Part shown: piece after piece, positions 48,351 to 61,441 of the stretch
How the letters are laid out: each line of letters starts with the position of its first letter
Position numbering within the stretch: the stretch's first letter is position 1
Assembly (NCBI RefSeq): GCF_018991925.1
Contig: NW_024726235.1
Coordinates: 1,730,601 to 1,794,600 of the forward strand
Reading direction: 5' to 3'
Length of the DNA stretch: 64,000 nucleotides
Origin: Homarus americanus
Lineage: Eukaryota; Arthropoda; Malacostraca; Decapoda; Nephropidae
The notes under the pieces: generated by a model
What the model was told of the DNA's origin: nothing
Database searches by the model: none
What the model saw: only the letters and a program-made list of their open reading frames with translations
Program-made: the position numbers and the translations under genes

Positions 48351-48722
48351 ATTAGGTAGGTTGGTTAGAGCATTATTTTGTTAATAGACCATATGGAAGG
48401 TTCGATGGCAAGTGTTCAGTTGCTTAGCATTACGATTACTCACATGGAGGCAAGACATTAGCTTAATTACAAACATGGCACTCGGACATCTGCGGACTGT
48501 ATTTACCATTAAAAAAAAATAATAAAAAAAAAGTAGAAAAGTTGCAATTCCGTCATCCTTTTTTTAAGTACCTGCGTAGCCACATACCCCGACTATCATT
48601 AATAGCTTACATAGCTGGGCATTGGGTACTCCTGCTAAATGTATAATACATACAGAATATTGTCAACTATTTGTACTACTGTATATTTGTAAACCGCACT
48701 GATATCATTTTTATGTTTAGTA

Positions 48723-48933
48723 CAGTCTCCCCCAAAAGTTAGTTCACTCTCCCAGCCAGCTATTGCTGCACTGCCTGCTTCAGATGTTTGAAACTGTCTC
48801 AGTACCAACCAGAACATGAAATTGTTAAGAATGAACCTAAAGGTTCCAAGTAACAGACTCAGGTTCATACACCTGAAGCAGGCAGTGCAGCAATAGCTGA
48901 CTGGGAGAGTTAACTAACTTTTGGGTGAGACTG
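48723..48933. mobile_element. Tc1/pogo-like MITE with long inverted repeats
   Basis: A 211 bp element made almost entirely of two roughly 65 bp inverted arms, starting CAGTCTCCCCCAAAAGTTAG and CAGTCTCACCCAAAAGTTAG, and flanked by TA (48721-48722 and 48934-48935). The arms differ at only a few positions, so it is young. Confidence 0.88.
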
Positions 48934-48935
48934 TA

Positions 48936-50040
48936 CCTGTATAATTTTACCCAGTAATTTCTTATACTGTACTCTTTTCACCTTACCCAGTCATCTTAAG
49001 TCTATGGATGTTGTGAAAGAAAGCTGTTGATTGGGCGATACAATAGTGGAGAAGTTGGTAAATCTAGAGCATTGTGATTTCACTAATACTTTGTACTGTA
49101 CATTACTGTATACGTGTACAGTACAGTACTATATGGATATCAGTTGCTACATGAGCTGCTAGTTTCAATCTGGAATAATTTCTGGTGGCAAAGAGGTGAA
49201 AAAAATTAACATAAATATGTTGGTACCCCAGAAAAAATAAATAGATCAGTGTTATAAAGATATGAGCAACGCTCGGTGTCAAGACGGTCACAGAGGTGTT
49301 CATAATCAATATTATTACTCCATGATTCAGTGCTCCACCTTAGCATTATTGTTACTTTTCTATTTAAGTTAGAGTACATTTAGATGGGATACACTGTTTA
49401 CATCTCAGTCATGTAACTATGGGCAATTTTCACATTCATCATGCCAGACGGTGAGCCTGACAACCGGGAACTCAAAACTCTAGCAGAGAGAGGTTATTCA
49501 AGAACGTGATTCAGGCATTACAATGGGTTGGAATCCTGGTTCTCCGGACAGGGCTACCAACGTTTCCAAATCAGTAGGATGGCCCAACAATATTTCCCTT
49601 AAAAAAGTCACACCATATGACCAAACAAACATAAAAGTGTTAAGAGGATATTAATGGGATATAAAAATTATTATTCTCTGGATTTGTGAGGTTTGTTTTG
49701 AAGGTTGTATGTAATATAAATATTATATATTGTATAACATAAATCTTGTGAGCTCTGCCATTTATTATATTCAAGTGGCTAGAAACGAAATTTCTTCCAT
49801 AGAATTTTGATAATTTTGTGATATAAATTTTACGAATTCTTCCAGGTTCAGGTAATGGATGAGGCTTCTCCAGTCACTGTCAAGACACCACACTGTTTTA
49901 ATTTCAAAGTGACAGCATGTATATGAACGTGGTCAAATCAGAAATCTTGAAATTTGAACTTGTTGGACAAAGCCAAACAGTTTGAACAGAGTGATAAAAC
50001 AGCCCGAACAAGACATTATTCCTGGAGTGTGGCAAACTTT
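48936..50040. other. Stretch with no supported gene
   Basis: AT-rich, with GTACAGTAC-type words near 49095-49130. Nothing coding was recognised. Confidence 0.5.
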
Positions 50041-50600
50041 TAACTGAATACAAATTTTGGCACCAATTAATATATCAGGAACGACTTCCATGATACGGTA
50101 TTGTACGAGAACACTGATACCACCAGAAGTTGTTCAATTTTGTTCATTCTTTCCACAGATGTTATCATTCTAGCAAATATTTTAAAAAATGGCAACATTT
50201 ACTAGAACCTGACAACCAAAGAATCCTACCTAATTTCCTAGCCAGGGGGCAGAACCCCTGCCATATTAAACAGAAAGTACTTATTTTGATAACTGATACC
50301 AATGAAAGCAACTCTGTTGAAGCATCATGGTGTAATTTTACGTTTTTTGTGGACATGAGAGTACGCTTGGACCGAGCAGGTTGGTCATAAACAAACAGCA
50401 GATGACAACACGAAGGAGTATTTTCGGAAAATATTTAATTTCTTCATGTACAAAGCATGTAGAGACATCATTTTAGTGTCATATGATTGGTTTTCACCAA
50501 GTTTTACCCCACAATTTCCCCCACCCTCATGCCCTGCCCGCTGCAGGTGATTTATGATTGTAGATGGAGAAAACTAAAAAACAAAACAAAAATACTAATA
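50041..50600 (+). repeat. Unclassified dispersed repeat (copy 2)
   Basis: Aligns by eye with 17081-18206, sharing 'caccagaag', 'catattaaacagaaag', 'accaatgaaagcaa', 'catgagagtacgc' and 'ctgcaggtgatttatgat'. It is shorter than copy 1 because several CCTAACC blocks are absent. Confidence 0.65.
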
Positions 50601-50824
50601 ATTTAAATAAAAGTTGTCACTTTTTTCTTTTATAAATATTGACAATATTGATAAGAACATTGTGGGAAAAAATGAAGGAAATCGAACAACTACTTCTGGT
50701 ACTAGCTGTGTTCTCATAAATTACCCAATCTTAAACCAAGTCAACAACGTTTATTTGCTCGAAACAAGGCTAACTAAGTACAGGTACTTGGGTTCATATA
50801 AAGGTGTGTTAGTATAAGACTAAC

Positions 50825-51350
50825 GACGTTATGCTAAAACTATATCTTGCACTTGCGAGACCTCGCTTGGATTAAGCAGTTCAGTTCTAGTCACCGTACT
50901 ACAGAATGGATATAGAATCCCCCAGAAAGAATTCAGAGGAGAATGACAAGACTAATCCTGGGCATTAGTAACTTTTGATTACAAAGACAGGTTAAAGCAT
51001 CTTAATTTGCACTCCCTCGAAAGACAGGGAGCGATATGATCGAGGTGTATAAATGGAAGTCAGGGCTAAACAAAGGTGATATAACAAAGGTACTCAAACT
51101 ATCCAACCAGGAGTGAACTCGTAGTAATGGTTTTAAATTAGACAAATTTAGATGCGATAAAAAAAATCATTGGTTTGGAAATAGAGTAGTGGATGAGTGA
51201 ACAAGTTACCAAACATCTCGAATATGCTGGATAGCTTCAAACATAGGTTGTATGGATATACGAGTGATAGGGGTTGGGTGTAAACAGGACTGCCCAGTAT
51301 GGGCCAATAGGCCCGCTGCAGTTTCCTCCATTCTTATGTTCTCACTGCTA
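50825..51350 (+). pseudogene. CR1/jockey-like LINE 3' end, decayed
   Basis: The plus strand reads LALARPRLD, stops, then SPYYRMDIE, later YKWKSGLNKGDITKVLKLSN and NGFKLDKFRCD, ending in SFKHRLYGYTSD. The 3' UTR then reads 'tgcccagtatgggccaatag' and 'gcagtttcctccattcttat'. Several stops and frameshifts are present. It matches the 3' tail of the inverted copy at 56705. Confidence 0.8.
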
Positions 51351-51449
51351 CTGAACCAGCCTAATCAAACCAAACCATACCTAATCTAACTCGAAATATT
51401 AGCTTTGCTTGTTCATTAATTATTTTATCGTAGTGGATATTTTGCTGTG

Positions 51450-51790
51450 ACCGAGAGAGCACTCTGATTAGCAAAGTACCTTCTGTTTATTATGATGTGG
51501 TCCACCCCCGGCTAGGAAGTTAGGTAGGTTTCTTTGGTTGGTTAGGTTAGGCTCTACTAGGTTCTAGTGAATGTTGCCTCTTTTATAATGATGAGTTTCC
51601 ATGCACAACAGAAATATGGTTAGGTATGTTTACAGCTACACAAAGATTGACTCGCAGCTAAGTAAATGCCAAATGCTGCCAGTCACGGTCAAATATAGTT
51701 CTCATGTTGTTTGCCGGTAATGGACGATAAGCCAATCAGAGCGCACTCATGGTAAAATAGCATTAATAGGAACTTAACCGGTCAAAGCAA
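51450..51790 (-). repeat. Unclassified dispersed repeat (copy 3, inverted)
   Basis: The minus strand gives 'ctagaacctagtagagccta', 'acctacctaacttcctagcc' and 'taaacagaaggtac', matching 17150-17520 and 50200-50280. Together with copy 2 it forms inverted arms around the LINE remnant. Confidence 0.6.
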
Positions 51791-54700
51791 AATATCCAAT
51801 GCCAAATTTTATATGAAAGGAACCATTCAACTAGCACAAAGGTACCAGCAACTACCACAATGCTTCTAAAAGTTAACTTTTATAATTTAAACCAACTCGA
51901 ACAAACCTACTATAAATGAATAGATCTTCTATCACAATCTTAGAAGAAAAACAATTGTGAAAGGAACCAATCAGCCTTCAGGGAAGTGGAGATTGAGTCA
52001 TGGGCACTGCGAAGGTTGAAGTAAGCGCTTGTAGAGTTATCTAAAATGGTGTTCCGAAGGGAAAAAAAAGTAAAATATATATTACTTAAAACACTCGTGC
52101 ACTTTGTCAATTTCATGAAGCAAGAAATCATATATTTTCATGGTGAGACGTTCTACACTAGGTAGGTAAGGCACAACAAATCTGTACTATAACTTTACCT
52201 TCTATAGACAAATATCCACAAATTGCTGTTTCAGACATGCAACCATCCTCAGTGTTACAATTATCTTGAACTTAACTGAGAGTTAGCCAGCTGGCAATGT
52301 CCTCCACACCTTCAACAAATTAACAAAACCATCACTAACTGTGCTTGGTTTGGGCAGAAAAGAACCACTGAACATGAAAAATAAATTATGATGCAAGTCA
52401 AGATCCTAAATATATTATTGGAACGTACAGGAAAATAAATTACCTCTTACAGCACTCTCAACCACATGGCTTAATCAATGTTAATTCGAACTTTAGCTTA
52501 CCTGTCCCCGCCACAACTCTTTTTCTTTTAAATCTATGCATTAAGGCAGCAAACAATTAAGTGCTAACCTTGACAAAAAATTTTTTCCAGATTTTCAAAA
52601 TTAATTTAAAAGTAAAAAATCTGACCAATTTTAAAACCCCTTGCATGCTATGACACCATGTATAATCTATATTCTTTTTTCTCATATACCCTCCTGAAAT
52701 AACATTGTTTTTACGGAGTGAACTCTGAACTTCACAAACAAAGCAACCCTAGGATAACTCGAACCTCACAACGTTAAAACACTGCTATCTTCATCACTGT
52801 GTTCTCAGTTTCGACACCGTATTAATCATTATACGAGCACCAACATAACTATAGTGGTAGGCTGCGGTACACTGCGGGTTTCGGCTACACCAGTCCATGT
52901 TAGTGCTCACTACACTGAGAACTTGCCACACCGTTTTCTAACATCAGCTGATTTCTACACCAACTAAATTGCGCACACCAACCGTGTCTTGAACAACACA
53001 TTTTTAAACATTTTCCAGGCACTTTGAGGGCTGACATTTAGGGCCCTAGAAGATGCACAATTTTCTACCGGTCCTGCCAAAAACAACTAAAGGCCAAGGC
53101 CGTTCCAGGGTGCAACAAACTCTGGGACTTCCATTGCCAATTTCGTTTCGTCAGAAACTTTCCCAATACGATTGGAAAGTTTTTATCGCTTACCACTCCT
53201 TCTGGATCCTCTTCGTATGAAATTAATCTTGGCAATGTATTTAAAATACCGTTTATGCACTGTTACACTCCCATCTTAGTTATTTGTTGAAGGATTTTCA
53301 GAAAATTATGTTTCATTCACTCAGGAAAGTGATTCTGCAGAAGCATCATGGCTGACTACAGGGTGTTACAGAGCTGCCAACCAGGAGTGGATTTTAGGGG
53401 TTAAACTTTAAGGGGGTTATTCCCATGATAGAGTTAGAAATGAATGATTGATGCTAAAAATTATTTTATTTATTTACTTTCATAATGATACAATTGGCTG
53501 ACATTAATTTCTTATGAAATAAATTGCTTCTCTTGTATTCACCTGTTTACAAATTATCACCTGTTTACAGGTGCAATTACTAAAGGAATTAATTAAACTC
53601 ACTATATTTGATATCTCTCAGTAATTTACATGCACTCAAATATCAGATTAACTACACGTTTCTTTCAATATGATCATATGGCTTTCTTGTTTTATGAATT
53701 GAAAATCTACCGGCCGTTGGTAGCCCTGAGTAGGAGGGAGCCGCAGTACGCAGTATTCCTTCGCCAACACTCCCATGTTTAAAACCCTGTTTCATCTTTG
53801 TTTTGCTTACTTTCAGTCAATAGAGAATTTGCTCAAAAAATAAAATATACCTGAATTTAAATGAATAACCCGTTTTGATGCAAAAAACATTAAATTAAAC
53901 ACGACTTTAGCTGAATAATGACATAAGGTAGATGACCGCACTACTTGCTAAGGCGGAAAAATATTGGATCCTTTACAAATATACGGGGTATAAAACAATG
54001 GTCTATATTAAAAGAAAATATGAATGACACCATAATGATTTTGTATCTGCATATCTAAAAATGGTTTTCAGTCCACGGTGAATACTTTTGGAGTGACCGG
54101 TGAGACTTAAATGTTATATAATATCCCAAAGGCTTCTCGAGTCCCTATGACGGTAAGAATTGAATTCACGAATAACGAAAGTATAACTTACGGTACTATC
54201 TATCCTTAAAATACTTGTGAATCCTTAAAAACTCATTTAAGATTGAAGAAGTTAGATGCCCTTAGGGCCGAGGGACTTGTATTACTTTATATCTATTTAA
54301 TTTTAGTAACAATTATTTAATTAAGTATTATTCTATATTATGTTTTGAATGCATGTTTTACCAAGACCTGTGTAACGGTTCTTTAAGGAAGGACACAAGT
54401 GCAGTAAAACTAGATTAATAGAAGAATCCGATGCCTTCCTTTGTCTGTTGAGAGTATACCGGTACTACGAGAACCCCAGGCCCCAGCCAACTCCACCAAC
54501 AGGCAAGTTAAACAGTACATATGTCGCACATACAAGAACCTCCCTTGCAAAAAAGGAAAAAAAATGCTTATTATTTGTGGATTCTCTTAAGATCCTTCTC
54601 TGATATTGTTAGTTACATATTGGATGATAAGTACAATGCAAAACATTCAATAAGCAGAAAGAACCTAATAATTATGCTTTCTTGGGCCATCTTAATTTTA

Positions 54701-56700
54701 AATCGACTTGAGGTTTGCCTCCGTTTGCACGTACACTTGTACTGTATATGTATACTGTGTAACTACACGGTCTATGGACATGATGAACCAATATGGACGT
54801 GTATGATGATTTTACTGACAAAAATTCTAATTTTCCTATCTGAGGAAAGTTGAGTTTTTGACATGAATTAAACAAAGAAAGACAGAAAGAGATATTTTAA
54901 TGTATAATTTTGTGACGATTTGTGTGCAGTGAGTGTTCTTTGTGTGGTGTCTGTACCCTCCTGACGGCCCGCTAACCTTTCGGGTACCTGTAAATTGTTT
55001 ATTCCTTACCTTTTCATGGCTCCGGGAAACCTCCACCTCTCTAAGTGTAATCTCGTCTGGGTTGAATCATAATGTCGAGCAAAACAGTACTTTCTCTTTA
55101 AAAATTTGGTACGTCAGTATTACATTAGTTGGATGGAGTTATCCCAGTATAGTGGTTCATGTTGGTGGTTACATTGCGGCGTAAGTGTATTGATCATTTA
55201 GGAAGTCATCGGACCTAATGTGCAGATACTTTTTGGATTGCGTGTACATATGTTGCTCCACGTTCATCATGTCCTATCAGTAACCAGGTAATCCAATTTT
55301 ATCCAAGAAAGCCACGATCATTTCCCTAGGATAATAAATTCAACTTGTCACCCTTGAACCCTGGAGGCCCTGTAACCCTCTAATTGAACTACGTGCGGAG
55401 TGGTGCGACGACTGGTTTGTGATCTGAGGTTTGTGTTGGCCTGTTAGGTTAATTAACATCACCTGGATGACACGGAAGAGCCCTCAACTGATGCAGCCTC
55501 CTTCAAGGTTTTGATAAAAAACATTCATACATTTTTTCTTTATAAATTCGTGGACCTTTATTATTTTGAACTTTTTAATTTCTTGTCACGTTTAATTTAA
55601 ATTGGCTCTATTTCCAATATAGGTGCTTCAAATCCCCTTTTAACTTTAAGTGTTGAACCTGAGTGACAGATGTTCTCGTTTCATCATCATCCAACTATAA
55701 TACTGTATGCGGTCTTCCCCCACCTTTTTTCCTGCTGCTAACTCACTCACATCAACACCAGCCTGGGAAAACGGCTCTGAGTGCATTGCGTTGTGTACCT
55801 GGAGGCCGCGAACGACCAGTAAAAATTCGGGGTTGCAGTACCTCACTTTTAACCCTCCCTCGAGCCTCCTGGAGGGCTGAAACGCGAGCAGTCTCGTTCA
55901 GTTTCTCAGATTTCTGCGATATTTTTTTCCCATTAAGTGGAGAAGCAAGAATGTAACTATAGTTATACAACCTCATATTTTTGTAGCTATTAAGGTTACC
56001 AGCTTTTTTGTCACATTAGCTGAGCCAGCTGGCTAAGCTGGGCGCAGTCTTAATTCCCCACTAGTATGAAATCTGATGTATGGTTTTTTCAGTGGGGTAT
56101 GTAACCGGGAAAGTGGAGATATACCCCCACGTCTTTACGATGGTCGCACTAACCGTTGCTGACGCTAACTTCCCACCCTTGATCCCTGCTATACTTCCCA
56201 TGCCCAGCCCTCCATCCCACAAGAAAATGAATGCTGAATAAAGCCCCAGAACACGTTACATTCAATCATAATTAATTTTCTCCCCTCTCTATCTTTCCCC
56301 GGGTCTTTCCATATTCACATTTTTCTCTTTCCCCTCGAGGCGGGTTCCGTACTTTAAATTAATGAATGAATGCAGCAAAGAATTTTGATTTAAAAATTAT
56401 CGAACACGTGTGCCTTATTTTTATCCTAACTAGAGACATGAGAGGCCATCTTGCCACGGCAGTCACTCCTGGTTTGCTTTCGACGGGTTATTTTGGCGAC
56501 CATAATTAATGCATTGATGAGGTTGACAGTTGCACGAGTCCTCTTGTATCCATTTCTCGGTAAAATTAAAACAAGACGGCCAGTACATAATATTCTTACT
56601 TGTCCAACCAGGAATTTATGTTCAGTATCCTGAATTTATATTAAAAAAAATACGGTATCAAGAATAACATTCATTTGGACGCTTGTCATTCAGTACTTTA
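51791..56700. other. Long stretch with no supported gene
   Basis: AT-rich unique-looking DNA upstream of Suv4-20 on its transcription axis. A near-perfect inverted repeat lies at 53155-53182, beside a minus-strand GTAAGC donor-like site (about 53190), so a non-coding first exon of Suv4-20 could sit near 53190-53300. This is a guess without transcript data. Confidence 0.3.
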
Positions 56701-56704
56701 AGGT

Positions 56705-56800
56705 TAAGAAAATAAGAATGGAGGAAACTGCCGCGGGCCTATTGACCCATACTGGGCAGTCCCATTTGCACCCAACCCCGATACCCGCGGTCTTGAATAT
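56705..56800 (-). mobile_element. LINE 3' tail, inverted fragment
   Basis: 'aagaatggaggaaactgc' then 'gggcctattgacccatactg' is the reverse complement of the 3' UTR end at 51285-51345. Homology stops near 56790, so only the last 80-90 bp were inserted, a typical 5' truncation. Confidence 0.75.
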
Positions 56801-57639
56801 CATCCATATTACTTTTTTACCCATAACAATGTTTGCTATTAAATTTATTATGTGGAAAAAACAAACAAAGCTACACATTCATTCCAATTACATATTAGTT
56901 GAGGGAATTTGTGTAGCGTGGCACAAGTGAACAGCACTATGTGGTGGGGAAGTGGGGACCCCTGTTCTAAGGTCAGCGTTTCACATGTGTTGCATGATTT
57001 ATATTACTGCAATTAATGTGGAGTTAAAGTCTTTCTGAAACCCCACAATCATTTTAGTACAGTAAGTGGGTGTCATGGATAGGACCCTCCTCTTCCGCCA
57101 CACTGTCAGCGTCACCTCCGCCATACCTCACTATCCTCAACGCCATCAGAGTAACCACTACAACTCACTACGTTCACCCACGTCAGTATCACGTCAGCAT
57201 CACGCCTTCCGCTCAGTCTGCTGCTGGCACCACTAAGTGTCCCGGTTCAGCATACTAAAAAAAACTGTTCGTTGCGACTTTGCTCCCAGGCCTTATCTAT
57301 AGCTATCCGGATCTAACCAATCAATAAGACTCAGAACAGGATATCTTGTATTTATTACTGTAATGCTCACCTAAGTATGTATTTATTACTTGTAAGCTCA
57401 CCTAAGTATAGATTCACACCTTTGCTATATTGACTCATTGATTCTGTAAAAGCACACATAATACGACATCCACTCACTGTTCTAAAGAAACTATACTTTC
57501 TCCCGGATTATTAATCTGTTATACCTATCACTCTCCTGTTTAATGATTCACTCTAGCATTAACGTGGGACAATGAATCCATTAATATAATTATCATCAAA
57601 CATTAGGACATATTACAGTCGAACACACAAATACGAGAT

Positions 57640-58260
57640 AACGAAACTATATTTTTCCCTTTTATTGAAGACCGTTTCCTATTGACATTAAAACACTGGT
57701 AGTACAGTACAATTAATCCCCATAATGGCAAGCCACTGCGTACCTTTGAACACCACATTCAAACAGACGGTGGTAAGAAATTGACGTTTTGCCTGGCCCG
57801 TACTACCACCAGTCTATACTACTGAATTTCAAATAGAGAAACCACTTTCCTGGCAGGTTGTTGTGCAAGTGATGTGCCCTGTATACTGACATTCAAACAG
57901 ACAAACAGGAAAAAATAATTTCCTTGGCCTGTAATAAATATTTATACAGTCACTAACAGCAAAAAACGCAAACAGAAAAAAACAACAACAGAATTTTCCT
58001 CGTCAATCGAGCCATCAAGCAATACAAACATTCGAACGGGCATGGGAAACAAATGCACATTTTCCCTCTTCAACAGTACTGCCAATCTGTACTGACATTA
58101 AAATATACAGGGCGCACACACTCTCCTCTGCCTAGTACGACAAATATATATATTTTTGACACTAACACATACACAAATACCCACTTTCTTTCATCATTAG
58201 TACTACTAAGCAATGCAGACATTAAAACGGATACAGAAGCTATACACACTCCCTCGTTTG
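57640..58260 (+). repeat. Decayed tandem repeat, about 90-110 bp unit
   Basis: Recurrent order of 'agtactac', 'aagcaat', 'gacattaaaac' or 'gacattcaaacagac', then an 'attttccct' block, about six times with strong divergence. Confidence 0.5.
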
Positions 58261-58454
58261 GATTACGACCAATATATGCTGACTACCTGCCCATCATGCC
58301 AGGCGGAGATGATCAATACAGGTGTGTCCCAGAGCACTACACACGCGCACTCATCCCATCTCACATGACTGCCGCCAACATTCATGAGAAGCAAAATTTT
58401 AGCACACATGGTTCCGCTGACACGTCACATGGCGAAAACATGTCATTGCTTAAT

Positions 58455-58960
58455 CCCCTGAGTACGATGATTCTGTCCTTTGAACACGCCCCTATTAGAA
58501 ATATGTACGATAATTCTACCTCTTGTACGATGATTCTACCATTTGAACGATAATTCTGCCCTTTGAACTCGTCACTTTAATTTCTAGAGTACGATGACTT
58601 CTTTTTGTGGAATAATTGTACCATTCGAACTCCTCACTTCTACCGCCCTGCGTACGATTATTTTATTCATTTGGACGTGCCATTGTTTAATCTCTTATGT
58701 ACAATCACGGTATCTTTTAGATCACGTTTTGTTTGATCTCATGTGTACGATAAGTGTACCTCTTAGAGCGAGTTGTGCTTTTCAATCTCATGTGTACGAC
58801 AATTCTACCCCTTGAACACGTCGATGTTTAATCATCTTTGATCGATAATTCCACATCTAGGACAAACCACTGCTCTGTTTTTCCCTTGCTTACAATTTTA
58901 CCTCGTGTACGTTATTGTTAAACCATCACATATTTTACCTTTTAAGCGAGTCACTGTTTG
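58455..58960 (+). repeat. Decayed tandem repeat, about 55-60 bp unit
   Basis: Recurrent 'tctcatgtgtacgataattc' plus 'taccyctt' plus 'gaacacgtcactgttta', seen about eight times with variable spacing. The open frames across it are artefacts. Confidence 0.6.
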
Positions 58961-59037
58961 ATTCACCACAGTAAGATACTGCAATCGTTTTGTTTATGAA
59001 ACATATTACTTGAATTTACTTCTAGTTAACGAATCTG

Positions 59038-59644
59038 GTGTTAGAATTTTGAAAAGATTACCTTGAATTTACTAAGGTCACGGCAAGAAGGCACTGGTAT
59101 CGTACCTTTGGTGAAAATTGCTGTAAAATTTCAGTTTTGATCATCACTGTATTTAGATATCCAACCAAACCAACCTAACCTAGTCACTTAACCCAAGAAC
59201 TATATCTAACCGAACAGAGGGGGGGTTGGCCCCTCGACCCTCCCTCTCTGTTGGGGGTTAAATTCCTAAGATTCCCCAGATGATCGAAACTAAAATACCA
59301 AAACTGCAACCAGCACTGATTTTAGCAAAACAACCACTGCAATATATACTGGTCATAATGAAGTTTAGGCTCGGATGACACTGGTCAGTAGTTCATTCTT
59401 GTTAAACTCGGACTTATATTTCAGTAATTAGTTTTATTATATGGAGCGCTGAGGACATTCCAACAAACGACTTCAGCGAATGGCATCATGGCGTTACTTA
59501 TCGCTGTGGACGAGTCGTAAACACCTGCAGAAAGTAGAAGTAAACAAAATTTAACCTATTTTTTGTCCTTGACTTTTTATTTATTTTTATACAGGTATCA
59601 ACGACTGCACTTTTCTTGTTTCCATATAAGGTACGGTGATACTT
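59038..59644 (+). repeat. 0.6 kb direct duplication, copy A
   Basis: Matches 61442-62045 almost base for base. It begins 'gtgttagaa' and ends 'ggtacggtgatactt'. It contains CCAACCTAACC and a 'gagggggggttggcccctcg' block paired with a nearby 'ctctctgttggggg'. No gene was recognised. Confidence 0.9.
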
Positions 59645-60404
59645 CGAGGCTCCAGAATAGTCACCAAAACGTTTATACTGATTAAAAAAGTCAGTTTAAG
59701 GAGAATAACAAAATCTAACTGAAATTATTATAAAACCAAACCCGTCTTAGATATAACTGGAGAGAAATAGATTCCTTGTTCGAAAATATGTGATGATTCG
59801 GTGGTTCTCCAAATTAGTTTTCGGTTAAGTTAAAGTTTAGTTGCGATCACGGTAAATATTCCGTAGTTGCCATCACGGAACTTTATATTAATTCTTAAAT
59901 AGGGAGAGAGAAAAAATGTAGCGTTTCCGTCGGACTTTTTTTTTCGATTTTTTTCTTATTAACTTTTCGATTTTACTCTACAGGTTCGATGCTTCGGTGA
60001 ATTGGCAAACTCCATCATTGAACTATTTAATTTTATCCGAATAAATACAGGTGTGTGGGGCAATATTCGGTGGTTCGTTCCTGTTGACACGAAAACCTCA
60101 GTGATTTTCAGTTTACAGACTCATCAAAGGTGTGGAGACCATTATGGCCTATACTTACAGCTTCCTATGAATAAATTGAAAGTAAAGGGATTAGTAAATT
60201 TAGTAAATTTCAGCTTGCTATTAAATTAATCTACTTAGAATAGGTCAATGAATCAAAAATATTTTAGTGAAAATCCTTAGGAAAATACAATGTTCTCTAC
60301 GATTGTTCTAAAACATTATCTCTGTACCCTATGAGTACGAAGCTCCGTCATTAGGTATGTAAATGTGACTGGGAGCAATGTTTTACCTCTGTGAATACAA
60401 TACC

Positions 60405-60499
60405 GTAACTCCTTGAGACGACACAGTAACTCCTCGAGACGACACATTAACTCATTGAGACGACACAGTAACTCCTCGAGACGAAACAGTAACTCCTTG
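60405..60499 (+). repeat. 21 bp minisatellite, about 4.5 copies
   Basis: Unit 'gtaactcctcgagacgacac' plus 'a', with one or two changes per copy. Confidence 0.85.
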
Positions 60500-61441
60500 C
60501 AATAGATTCATTTAACTCCTGGCGTAGGATAATGTAATGTTTAAAATTATGCCTCTTGGCCATTCATATATTTCCTTATTAAAGCGGACCTGAAGTTTCT
60601 GAGCGCAGTACTGCAAGCCTTGGAGTACAATGGGCTGACCACTAGAGTACAGGATTAACATCAACACAGAACGGTATTGTACACCTTAATGGAATACAAT
60701 GGCGAAATAGTTTGTGTATATGAGCTTCCGTCCTAACTCAAGGCATGCAACTATACAGATTAAGTGAATCATACGTTTACAGACGATCATCACATGAACA
60801 AAAAATGAATAGCAGCCTCTAAATACGACAAAGAATAATAGAGTATAACACATACCTCATTGGAAACGTGAATTTCAGTAGAAACCTCTTACTTATACCA
60901 ATATTAAGTTTGTTTCTGCCAAAAATAAGCGATTCCAGTACCGTTTGGTTCATCGCTCATGCATGCACTCTGTTGAACCACTGGCTACAACTGAGCAGAA
61001 CAGCGACCCAAGGTACAGGGCAGTGGTGTGATCCCAATTCCCGACTGGCTAGTGGCTACTGGCTAGAAAGGGCAGTTTGACTCAGGAATATTTGACTATT
61101 AGGTGATTTATGTTAAGTAACCGTCTTCTGTGGTGCTTAAAGATTCGCGTTCTATTACGTCGTATTTTGTCTTACAGATTCACAATGCATAACGGATATT
61201 GTATTGACCGACAATTTCATTTTTTTTGGTAGGAGCGGATTAGTTAAATTTAGAAAACAAATGAGTATAGTGTCCCGTATTATTAACCGCTATTACTAAT
61301 TTTAACTCTGCTAGCTTTAATTTTTTTTCTGATGCTGTATTCTTATTTTTAAAACTATTCTAAATGTCTCTTTTGTCTTTCTTCTTAGCTTAAACTAATA
61401 CGTGTTTTTAGCCTTAACAACTACGAGTCTTTTCCATGATC

